Origin: Legionella sp.
Lineage (GTDB): Bacteria; Pseudomonadota; Gammaproteobacteria; Legionellales; Legionellaceae
DNA length: 64,000 nt
Assembly (NCBI GenBank): GCA_013697625.1
Contig: JACCWN010000022.1
Location: 1 to 64,000 of the forward strand
Direction: 5' to 3'
The position numbers and the translations under genes were made by a program. Positions 45,841 to 54,093 of this stretch are shown here, in pieces (within the stretch, counting starts at the first letter, position 1; each line of letters starts with the position of its first letter). The notes beneath the pieces are model-generated. The model did not search any database, was not told the DNA's origin, and saw nothing but the letters and a program-made list of their open reading frames with translations.

Positions 45841-46593
45841 ATGCAGCCGGTTAAAAGCATCTCTCTCATGACGTATAATATACACAAAGGCTTTGGGGTT
45901 GGTGCTATACGGTTTTTGCTTCCCAAAATGCGGGAGGCTATAACCGGGTTGAATCCAGACTTTGTATTTTTACAAGAGGTTCAGGGTAGCCATAAGAAAC
46001 GTGAAAAGCGCATCGATTCCTGGCCCAAGTTGCCTCAATTTGAATACATTGCTGAAAATATCTGGCCGCATTATGTGTATGCTGAAAATGCGGTCTATCA
46101 ATCAGGCCACCATGGCAATGCCATTTTAAGTAAATATCCTTTCGACCGTTTTGAGAATATCAATCTTTCAAATTTTAATCGAGCCTCAAGAGGCATTTTG
46201 CATACCCAATTGATGATTGATAACCGTCGTTTTCATTTATTATGTGTACATTTAGGGCTGTTCAAAGCTGAGCGTGCTGATCAATGCTTGGCCGTAATGC
46301 AACGTATCAAAGACATCGTGCCTTTAGAAGATCCTTTACTAATGTGCGGAGACTTCAATGATTGGCGCACCATCATCTCAAAACCTTTGTTTGAGGATTT
46401 AGGCATTGAAGAAGCTTTTGTCTCTATACAAGGAAAACATGCTCGCTCTTTTCCAGCCATTCGTCCTGCCCTGTGTGTAGATAGAGTATATTTTAGGGGG
46501 ATGCAGGTACAAGAAGTTGCCTGTTTTGGAGGTAAGCCATGGCGAATGTTGTCTGATCATTTGCCTTTATATGCTCGATTTGCGCTTATTTAA
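45841..46593 (+). CDS. Endonuclease/exonuclease/phosphatase-family protein (YbhP-like)
   Basis: 250 aa. EEP-fold metal-dependent phosphodiesterase. Motifs: LMTYNIHKGFGV, PDFVFLQEVQGS with the metal-binding Glu, GHHGNAILSKYP, CVHLGLFKAERADQ, LMCGDFNDW (Asp and Asn), and LSDHLPLYARF with the catalytic Asp-His. The organisation and length are those of E. coli YbhP. Substrates are uncertain (nucleic acid or phospholipid head groups). Single gene; no neighbour suggests its role. Confidence 0.9.
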   Translation: MQPVKSISLMTYNIHKGFGVGAIRFLLPKMREAITGLNPDFVFLQEVQGSHKKREKRIDSWPKLPQFEYIAENIWPHYVYAENAVYQSGHHGNAILSKYPFDRFENINLSNFNRASRGILHTQLMIDNRRFHLLCVHLGLFKAERADQCLAVMQRIKDIVPLEDPLLMCGDFNDWRTIISKPLFEDLGIEEAFVSIQGKHARSFPAIRPALCVDRVYFRGMQVQEVACFGGKPWRMLSDHLPLYARFALI

Positions 46594-46843
46594 GAGTTCC
46601 TTGCATGGTTGCATGAAATTCAAGAACTACAATAAAGTAAATAAAACTTAGGTGTGATGAACTTAGGGGCCTATTGACATTTGATCCCTAATGACAACTT
46701 AGGGCGTCTTTGATACCGCGGATAAACCGGTAAATCGACATCCGGGGTCCAATGGTAAACTGTCCCTAATCTTTCTTTTTAAGATAAACAATCTATGATT
46801 ATATTGTACACATATAAATAAAAAAATCATCGAGGAGATTATA

Positions 46844-47041
46844 ATGAAAAATATCCTTAAGAGCATAGAACTGGTTTTTTCAACTGTATTCATTTTGGTG
46901 GTTATGTCAACCTCTTATGCAGCAGTTGAACAACCAGCAGTAGGGAAGCTTATGAAATGTGAAACAAATTGTGACTGCGCTAAGAAATGTTCAGGCACTG
47001 GAACTTGTGAGGGTGGTATATGCAGATGTACAAATGGTTAG
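46844..47041 (+). CDS. Exported cysteine-rich peptide with NCR/late-nodulin-like motif
   Basis: 65 aa. An N-terminal signal peptide (ILKSIELVFSTVFILVV, cleavage likely after STSYA) precedes a mature peptide of about 40 residues with seven cysteines: C39, C43, C45, C49, C55, C60 and C62. The spacing C39-x5-C45 and C55-x4-C60-x-C62, with Asp just before C45, is the motif of plant nodule-specific cysteine-rich peptides; the end GGICRC also fits. The mature part is mildly basic. A strong GAGGAG ribosome binding site lies six bases before the ATG, and a strong terminator follows. A disulfide-rich antimicrobial, toxin or host-directed peptide is possible; function unproven. Confidence 0.75.
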   Translation: MKNILKSIELVFSTVFILVVMSTSYAAVEQPAVGKLMKCETNCDCAKKCSGTGTCEGGICRCTNG

Positions 47042-47103
47042 ATAATGTTTTTATACGAAAAGGTGTAGGCTGGCGTTCTAACAATTATTGTAACTGTATT
47101 TGC

Positions 47104-47142
47104 ATGGCTCATAGTGGAAGTATTCTTTCCACTATGAGCCAT
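47104..47142. terminator. Strong hairpin between convergent genes
   Basis: ATGGCTCATAGTGGAA pairs perfectly with TTCCACTATGAGCCAT (16 bp, 7-nt loop), 62 bases after the cysteine-rich peptide stop and 15 bases beyond the end of the convergent membrane-protein gene. A short T-containing run follows on the plus strand. Likely terminates transcripts from both sides. Confidence 0.7.
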
Positions 47143-47156
47143 TGTATAATTACCTT

Positions 47157-49103
47157 TCATACAGTGAATACTCTTGGAATGAGGGCTTCCATAGCTTCTT
47201 GGGTTTTTACCTTGGCTTTTTTTATGCAAGAACGATTTTGATTAAACAACCCGGACTTGACTGCGCTTGTGAGTGTGGTTTGTAGATCTTTATTGAGATT
47301 TTTAATGTCTTTCTGGAAATCATTGAGCACTGTAATTTTATCTTTGGCATCTGCAGCCTCCTTGCCAAATAAATTTTTAAAATGGCTGGTTTTGAATTTT
47401 TCTACTCGGTAATTTGCCTGCTCCCTTAACCATCCCTTTGAAAGTTCGACAGGTTCTTTATAAACTTTCTCTTCTTCAATACCCATTTGTTTTTTAAAAG
47501 TTTGTATAAAGGTAAGTTTTACTTTGCCATTACCAACATTCAACTGTCCAAATCCCCAATCCCAAAGGGTTGCTGACAGATACAGTGGTGAAAAAACTGC
47601 TCTTAAAATTTGCGTTGGAATATCGGTGTCATGGTTGTGGCTATGAGATGCATCTAGATGCTCCATCAATGCTTCGGCCAGAAGGTCATCTGCTCCCATA
47701 CAAATGTGCACATGATCCCCATGATCAATGATCATAGTACCCCCCTCAAAAACATGAATATGAGGTGCTTCTTTAAAAAAGTAATGTCCATCTTCAAGAC
47801 ATTCATTGATCAAAGCTATGAAAAAGGCCCAAATTTCTGAAAACCCGGGCACCCTATCTGTACAAGCGGCGATACTGGCCAAATGTCCAAGAAAAAGAAT
47901 GATTCTCAAGGGAGTGAATGTAATTTTTAAAATAATACGAAAGGGATTGACCCTTTGAAACCAATTCTCGGTATTACGCATGGAATGGACAATCTTGAAA
48001 AGGCTTTTTTTCCAAGAAATAAAAGGATTTTCCATGTTTTTCAACATATCTAAGGTTTCTGCAATGTTTTGAATATTGAAAATGCCAGAATAAATTGTAA
48101 CGACGATGGGGTTTAGTACCCCCAAAATAAAAGTAGGCAACCTTTTCACCCAAGCCACCAAAGAGTCCGAGGAAGCCACAGTCATCCAAGTCCCGCCTGT
48201 ACAGAGCGTTAAACCCAAAGCCAATATCAGCAAGGCGATGATACCGGCAGTGATAGTCACATTGGTAAAAGTCAAACCATTTTTAGACCACCCTTGGGCA
48301 ATGACATTGAACCATTTTTTTATCGTATCATGGTTGATGAACTTGGACAGAGAATAATATGTCACCATGCAGGTGCCTACCATGCAACAGGGCAGTAGAC
48401 ACATCCATACTGCAAAAGGTATTGTTATAAAGGCTGCACTGGTAGCGATGAATTCTGCGAAGAGAAAGGGCATGCCTAGGCCTGAAAAAAGCCCTGCAAC
48501 CAGACAGAATATATTCACCCAACCAAAATTTTTCCATCCAAAATGAAACAATCTGTCTTTAAGGCGTGTCTGCCATGCCTGCTGCTGGCCATTTTTCCTA
48601 AGCCAGATTGATAGTTCTTCACAATAACCTGATTTATATGCACCTTGGGGCGCAAATAGAGCCAAGGCCAGCACATTTTCCATATCCTTTAAGGTTTTTT
48701 CAATGGCTTTTTTATCAAGTTTACTTTGTTTTTCCAGACCTTTATGTGCATATTTACTGAGTTGTTGGACTATTTTCGCATAATCCTTAAAAAATTCAGG
48801 ACAATCGTCTTTATGAATATTTGCCACTGTATGTTCGAGTAAATACTCTTTGGCTAACAGGTGGTTAAAATAGCTTTTTTTAAACATCTGCTTCGCAGCG
48901 CCTTTGATGTTTACATGAAAAATTTCTGACTCATAAAGAATGGCTAAAACCATAGATCCGATGGCAATAGGTAAAACAGGAAGCACAATGCCCAAAGCCA
49001 ACAGCTTGGCTAAAAAAGCAAACATGCCAGCAAAACTTAATAAACCAAGCGTTACACTGGCTCCAATTGTAAGTAGACCTAAGGGTATCTGTTTGATTTT
49101 CAT
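47157..49103 (-). CDS. Orphan 648-aa polytopic membrane protein with His-rich segment
   Basis: No family recognised. Hydrophobic segments at about residues 7-58 (two), 194-250 (two), 283-305, 321-345 and 387-412 predict six to eight membrane passes. Residues 440-491 hold ten histidines: HIHVFEGG, IIDHGDHVHICMG and HLDASHSHNHD, a likely metal-binding region. The C-terminal 130 residues are soluble, Lys-rich and probably coiled. It has no neighbour in an operon. A membrane-inserted effector or a metal transporter-like protein are both possible; neither is shown. Confidence 0.65.
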   Translation of the reverse strand: MKIKQIPLGLLTIGASVTLGLLSFAGMFAFLAKLLALGIVLPVLPIAIGSMVLAILYESEIFHVNIKGAAKQMFKKSYFNHLLAKEYLLEHTVANIHKDDCPEFFKDYAKIVQQLSKYAHKGLEKQSKLDKKAIEKTLKDMENVLALALFAPQGAYKSGYCEELSIWLRKNGQQQAWQTRLKDRLFHFGWKNFGWVNIFCLVAGLFSGLGMPFLFAEFIATSAAFITIPFAVWMCLLPCCMVGTCMVTYYSLSKFINHDTIKKWFNVIAQGWSKNGLTFTNVTITAGIIALLILALGLTLCTGGTWMTVASSDSLVAWVKRLPTFILGVLNPIVVTIYSGIFNIQNIAETLDMLKNMENPFISWKKSLFKIVHSMRNTENWFQRVNPFRIILKITFTPLRIILFLGHLASIAACTDRVPGFSEIWAFFIALINECLEDGHYFFKEAPHIHVFEGGTMIIDHGDHVHICMGADDLLAEALMEHLDASHSHNHDTDIPTQILRAVFSPLYLSATLWDWGFGQLNVGNGKVKLTFIQTFKKQMGIEEEKVYKEPVELSKGWLREQANYRVEKFKTSHFKNLFGKEAADAKDKITVLNDFQKDIKNLNKDLQTTLTSAVKSGLFNQNRSCIKKAKVKTQEAMEALIPRVFTV

Positions 49104-49166
49104 GATTACATTGCAGAGTTGACAGAGGGGAGACTTTAACCTAAATCGGAATGATTATCAATAGCA

Positions 49167-50693
49167 TTAAGTCGGTTTATCCTTTGCTTCCGGGGTTGGC
49201 AAAGGCGGACAATGAAACTCGTTTGTTATTTGGTCTTCTGTATTAATCCCTTGTAAAATAACGGGAAATTTCCACAATGAATGGACATGTTTCAACACCT
49301 CATTGGTTGAGCTACCTAAGGGAACTCGGTTTTGCTCTGTATATCTTAAACTCAATGAGCGATCCCCTTCTACATCCACCGCATAAATTTGTATGTCTGG
49401 ATCCATATAATCTGGATTATACTGTTTAGATAAGGCTTGTCTAATTTTTTGATATCCGGATTCATTGTGAATAGCGTTTACAAAGAGCTCTGGGCTGTGA
49501 TCATCATCAATGACATGAAATAACTTCAAATCACGAATTAATTTTGGTGATAGATATTGGGCGATGAAACTTTCATCCTTGTAATTGCGCATAGCAAAAT
49601 CAAGGCTGCTGATCCAATCTGTGTTTGCCAAGTAAGGAAACCAATGCCTATCTTCTTCGGTAGGATCCTCACAAATACGCCGGATATCTTTCATCATATT
49701 ATAACCAAGGGTATAAGGATTTATTCCAGAAAAATGCGGGCTATTATAGGCAGGTTGCATAATAACACTGGTGTGATTTTGTAAAATCTCTAACATGAAT
49801 TCATCTGTAATCAAACCTTCATCATACAAAGCATGAATGAGTGTATAATGCCAAAAAGAAGCCCAGCCCTCATTCATAACTTTTGTTTGGCGTTGTGGAT
49901 AGAAATATTGTGCCAGTTTGCGGACAATACGAACAATTTCTCTTTGCCAGGGCTGTAGCAATGGTGCATTTTTTTCTATGAAGTACAGTATGTTCTCCTG
50001 AGGCTCGTCGGGAAAGCGTTTTTTTTGACCAAGCTGCGTATCATGATGACTTTGAGGAATGGTACGCCAAAGTTCATTAACCTGTGATTGAAGGTAAACC
50101 TCGCGGTTTTGTTGACGTATTTTTTCCTCTTGAATGGATAAAGCCCCAGGATGCTTATAACGGTCTACACCATAATTCATTAGGGCATGACAAGAATCTA
50201 ACAAGGCCTCTACCTCGCTTATTCCATGAATTTCTTCACAGTCACTGATGTATTTTTTGGCAAAAACCAAATAGTCAATGATGGCGTCAGCTGAGGTCCA
50301 CATTTTAAATAAGTAATTGTTTTTAAAAAAAGAATTATGACCATAACAGGCATGCGCAATAACCAAAGCCTGCATGGCCATGGTGTTCTCTTCCATTAAG
50401 TAGGAGATACAGGGGTCTGAATTAATTACCAATTCATAGGCCAACCCCATCTGTCCACGTTTGTAACTTTTTTCAACGCCTACGAAATGTTTACCAAAAG
50501 ACCAATGATGATAACCTATGGGCATTCCAACCGCAGCATAGGCATCCATCATTTGTTCTGCAGTGATAATTTCGATTTGATTGGGATAGGTATCCAATTT
50601 GAAGTCTTTGGCCAGCCGTGCTATCTCCTGGTCATAGGCCTGGATAAGCTCTAGGGTCCAATCAGATCCTGTGGATAATGGCTTTTTCTTCAT
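49167..50693 (-). CDS. SpoVR-family protein (YcgB)
   Basis: 508 aa. The N terminus has the SpoVR pattern (DWTLELIQAYDQEIARLAKDF, then HWSFGKHF). The central NEGWASFWHYTLIHALYDEG and NPYTLGYNMMKDIRRI are the most conserved blocks of the family, and the His/Glu residues in them could bind metal. Biochemical activity is unknown. Overlaps the yeaH gene by four bases as the last gene of a prkA-yeaH-spoVR unit, the arrangement seen across proteobacteria in stress and stationary-phase operons. Confidence 0.95.
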   Translation of the reverse strand: MKKKPLSTGSDWTLELIQAYDQEIARLAKDFKLDTYPNQIEIITAEQMMDAYAAVGMPIGYHHWSFGKHFVGVEKSYKRGQMGLAYELVINSDPCISYLMEENTMAMQALVIAHACYGHNSFFKNNYLFKMWTSADAIIDYLVFAKKYISDCEEIHGISEVEALLDSCHALMNYGVDRYKHPGALSIQEEKIRQQNREVYLQSQVNELWRTIPQSHHDTQLGQKKRFPDEPQENILYFIEKNAPLLQPWQREIVRIVRKLAQYFYPQRQTKVMNEGWASFWHYTLIHALYDEGLITDEFMLEILQNHTSVIMQPAYNSPHFSGINPYTLGYNMMKDIRRICEDPTEEDRHWFPYLANTDWISSLDFAMRNYKDESFIAQYLSPKLIRDLKLFHVIDDDHSPELFVNAIHNESGYQKIRQALSKQYNPDYMDPDIQIYAVDVEGDRSLSLRYTEQNRVPLGSSTNEVLKHVHSLWKFPVILQGINTEDQITNEFHCPPLPTPEAKDKPT

Positions 50694-51952
50694 TCGGTTT
50701 TCCTTTTAAATAATTCGCGAAATACCGGATAAATATCCGCCTCGGTATCAATATTTTCCATTGCGAAATTAGCATGTTGCGCCTTGAGGTGTTGATACAC
50801 TTCCCACAAACTTTGGTGATGGCGGGGCATAATTTCAATGTAGGCAAAATATTGTAACAGTGGCATTATTTTATGTTCGAGCAATTCTTGGCAATAAGGC
50901 GAATCCGCATTCCAATTATCGCCATCAGATGCCTGAGCCACGTAAATATTCCAAGCTGCAGTAGGATACCGCGCTTCAATGATGCCTTGTAACATCTCTA
51001 AGGCGCTGGAAACTACGGTACCGCCGGTTTCACGTGAATAGAAAAATTCTTCTTCCTGAACCTCTTTAGCCGAGGTGTGATGGCGAATAAAAACCAATTC
51101 AATTTTTTCATAATTTTTAGTCAAAAAGAGATACAGTAGAATAAAAAAACGCTTTGCAATGTCTTTTTTTTCTTCATCCATAGAGCCAGATACGTCCATA
51201 ACACAAAACATCACCGCTTGGGTTGTGGGGGTAGAAATACGAATTCTATTGTTATAGCGCAGGTCTATGGTGTCTATAAAAGGAACTTTTAAAATCCTGC
51301 TTTTTAAGGCCTCAATGGTTTTCTTTAAGGTTTGCACCTCTAAACTGTCTGGTACAGGGCTTGCTTCTAAAATGTTTAGGGCCTCTTCTGCTTCTTTCAA
51401 TTGCTTTTTATAATTTGCAGCTAAGGCCACTCGCCGACCTGTCGCCTGTTTCATAGAGCGTAAGACGTTGATGTTGTTGGGGATGCCGCTGGTTGAATAT
51501 CCAGCCCTTACTTGTTTGAAAGATTTAATACGAGATAACTCTTTTTTGACCAAATCAGGTAATTCCAAATCTTCAAAATACAGTTCTAAAAACTCCTCTC
51601 GGGTCAAATCAAAGATGAAATTATCCTCGCCTTCGCCTTGATTACTGGCGCCACTGCCGCCATTGTCTTTATTTGCAGTGGGTCGCTTGATTCTGTCACC
51701 AGCTATGAAAGTATCATTGCCTGGAAAGATTTTTTCGACTTGACCGCCCTTACCTTTGTTAAAACTTGGCTCAGAAATGTCCCTAGCTGGTATGGTTATC
51801 TGTTCGCCCTTGTCAATTTCTGTGATACTTCGTTTGCTGATAGCGTCTGAGACAGATTTTTTGATTTGGTTTTTGTAGCGACGAAGAAAACGCTGACGAT
51901 TTACAGTACTTTTTTTGCCAGCATTTTGGCGTCTATCAATCAGTTGCGACAT
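50690..51952 (-). CDS. YeaH/YhbH family protein (DUF444, VWA-like)
   Basis: 420 aa. N-terminal basic part (DRRQNAGKKSTVNRQRFLRR) followed by a Gly-rich linker and, in the C-terminal half, a von Willebrand A-like domain with the MIDAS sequence FCVMDVSGSMDEEKKDIAKR. The last part includes YFAYIEIMPRHHQSLWEVY, typical of the family. It is thought to work with the PrkA kinase. Lies between prkA (27-bp gap) and spoVR (4-bp overlap). Confidence 0.95.
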   Translation of the reverse strand: MSQLIDRRQNAGKKSTVNRQRFLRRYKNQIKKSVSDAISKRSITEIDKGEQITIPARDISEPSFNKGKGGQVEKIFPGNDTFIAGDRIKRPTANKDNGGSGASNQGEGEDNFIFDLTREEFLELYFEDLELPDLVKKELSRIKSFKQVRAGYSTSGIPNNINVLRSMKQATGRRVALAANYKKQLKEAEEALNILEASPVPDSLEVQTLKKTIEALKSRILKVPFIDTIDLRYNNRIRISTPTTQAVMFCVMDVSGSMDEEKKDIAKRFFILLYLFLTKNYEKIELVFIRHHTSAKEVQEEEFFYSRETGGTVVSSALEMLQGIIEARYPTAAWNIYVAQASDGDNWNADSPYCQELLEHKIMPLLQYFAYIEIMPRHHQSLWEVYQHLKAQHANFAMENIDTEADIYPVFRELFKRKTE

Positions 51953-51979
51953 GATGTTCGCTCCGTCCGTATTTCATTA

Positions 51980-53911
51980 TTATTGCGATTTACGTACTCG
52001 CAAGTACCATTCACATAAAAGCCGCACTTGTTTTCTTGTATAGGATTTGTCCACCATTCTTGAGATGAATTCCTCATGCTTCTTCTTATCGTCTTCTGAT
52101 GCTTTTGCATTGAAAGAGATAACAGGTAAAAGATCTTCTGTGTTGGTAAACATTTTTTTCTCAATCACGGCCTTTAATTTTTCATAGCTGTTCCAAACGG
52201 GATTTTTGCCTTTGTTGTTGGCTCGGGCTCGTAATACGAAATTGACAACTTCATTGCGAAAATCTTTAGGATTGGAGATGCCTGCAGGTTTTTCGATTTT
52301 CTCTAATTCTAGGTTCAATAAGCTTCGGTCAAAAATTTCGCCAGTATCGGGATCTCTATAATCTTGATCTTGTATCCAAAAATCTGCGTAAATGATATAG
52401 CGATCAAATATATTTTGGCCATATTCAGAATAGGATTCGAGATAGGCCGTTTGAATCTCTTTACCTATGAATTCCACATATTTGGTGGCTAAATATTCTT
52501 TAATGAAATTTAAATAGGTTTCATGCACTTCTTGAGGTAATTGTTCTTGTTCAATTTGCCTTTCTAAAACGTACATGAGATGTACAGGATTTGCAGCTAT
52601 TTCTGCATGATCAAAGTTAAATACTTTAGACAATATTTTAAAGGCAAAACGAGTAGAAATACCACTCATGCCTTCATCAACCCCAGCAAAATCTCTATAC
52701 TCTTGGTAGGATTTGGCTTTGGGATCGGTATCTTTCAAACTTTCACCGTTATACACACGCATTTTCGAATAAATACTTGAATTTTGCGGCTCTTTTAAGC
52801 GCGTTAACACTGAAAACTGCGACAACATTTCCAAAGTACCTGGTGCACAATGAGATTTAGATAGAGAACTGTTGTCTATTAATTTCTGATAAATTTTGAT
52901 TTCTTCAGAAATACGCAAGCAATAAGGGACTTTTACAATATTGATACGGTCTATAAATGCTTCATTGTTTTTATTATTACGAAAGGTTTGCCACTCGGAT
53001 TCATTTGAATGTGCAAGAATGATGCCCTCAAAGGGAATGGAGGATAGCCCTTCAGTAGCATTGTAGTTTCCTTCTTGGGTCGCGGTAAGTAGGGGATGAA
53101 GCACCTTTATGGGGGCTTTAAACATTTCCACAAATTCCAACAGTCCTCGATTTGCGCGACACAAGCCTCCAGAATAACTATAAGCATCAGGATCATCTTG
53201 GGAAAAAGTTTCAAGCTTTCGTATATCAACCTTACCTACCAAGGAGGAGATGTCTTGGTTGTTTTCATCACCGGGTTCGGTTTTGGCGACAGCTATTTGT
53301 TTTAAACGAGAAGGTTTGACTTTGACTACTCGAAACTTGCTGATGTCCCCATTAAATTCATGTAAACGCTTTACAGCCCAAGGTGACATTAAATAACGCA
53401 AATAGCGCATGGGTATGTTGAATCGCTCTTGCAGCAAGGGGCCGTCTTCTATAGGGTTAAATAAAGACAGTGGTGATTCGAATACGGGAGAACCTTTGAT
53501 GGCGTAAAAGGGTATTTTTTCCATGAGATCTTTTAATTTTTCTGCTATAGAGGATTTACCGCCACCCACGGGGCCTAATAAATAAAGTACTTGCTTGGTT
53601 TCTTCTAGACCTTGTGCGGCATGCTTGAGAAAACCCACGATTTGCTCAATGGGCTCTTCCATTCCATAGAAATCATCAAAAACAGGATATTTGTGCAAAA
53701 TCTTATTTGAAAAAATGCGAGATAATACCGGATCATGACGGGTGTCAACCATTTCTGGTTCACCAATAGCCATCAATAAACGTTCCGCAGGGTTAGCATA
53801 AGCTGATGAATCAGTTTTGCATAACTCCAAATACTCATCCAAACTTAAATCTTCTTCTTTGTTCTCAACAAAGCGTTTGGTGTAACTGGATAAAAAATCC
53901 TGCGTATTCAT
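51980..53911 (-). CDS. PrkA-family AAA+ serine protein kinase (YeaG)
   Basis: 643 aa, full length. The N-terminal AAA domain carries the Walker A sequence LLGPVGGGKSS and the flanking FDDFYGMEEPIEQIVGFL; the sensor-like stretch FEGIILAHSNESEW follows. The C-terminal PrkA kinase domain includes DFAGVDEGMSGISTRFAFKILSK. PrkA/YeaG proteins act in stress, nitrogen-starvation and (in Bacillus) sporulation responses; protease as well as kinase activity has been reported. It is first in the operon. The 182-bp gap to the divergent pepN holds a TTGACA but no well-spaced -10. Confidence 0.95.
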   Translation of the reverse strand: MNTQDFLSSYTKRFVENKEEDLSLDEYLELCKTDSSAYANPAERLLMAIGEPEMVDTRHDPVLSRIFSNKILHKYPVFDDFYGMEEPIEQIVGFLKHAAQGLEETKQVLYLLGPVGGGKSSIAEKLKDLMEKIPFYAIKGSPVFESPLSLFNPIEDGPLLQERFNIPMRYLRYLMSPWAVKRLHEFNGDISKFRVVKVKPSRLKQIAVAKTEPGDENNQDISSLVGKVDIRKLETFSQDDPDAYSYSGGLCRANRGLLEFVEMFKAPIKVLHPLLTATQEGNYNATEGLSSIPFEGIILAHSNESEWQTFRNNKNNEAFIDRINIVKVPYCLRISEEIKIYQKLIDNSSLSKSHCAPGTLEMLSQFSVLTRLKEPQNSSIYSKMRVYNGESLKDTDPKAKSYQEYRDFAGVDEGMSGISTRFAFKILSKVFNFDHAEIAANPVHLMYVLERQIEQEQLPQEVHETYLNFIKEYLATKYVEFIGKEIQTAYLESYSEYGQNIFDRYIIYADFWIQDQDYRDPDTGEIFDRSLLNLELEKIEKPAGISNPKDFRNEVVNFVLRARANNKGKNPVWNSYEKLKAVIEKKMFTNTEDLLPVISFNAKASEDDKKKHEEFISRMVDKSYTRKQVRLLCEWYLRVRKSQ

Positions 53912-54093
53912 TGTCGTCCCCTCAGTATCGTTCTTGAAATTATATAGTTGACATTACAATTCTAATCACAACCTTATGATAATACATCAAATGACTTTTG
54001 CATTCTTAATATTTCTTAGTATAGTAGGTTAAACGTATAGAGTTATCTAACTTACATCATTTTTGTCATTTTTTAAAAAGGAACGCAAATATT

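Noticed and set aside
46699-46893. Minus-strand 64-codon frame overlapping the start of the NCR-like peptide gene
   Set aside because: It is antisense to a gene with a strong ribosome binding site and signal peptide, and shows no start signal of its own.
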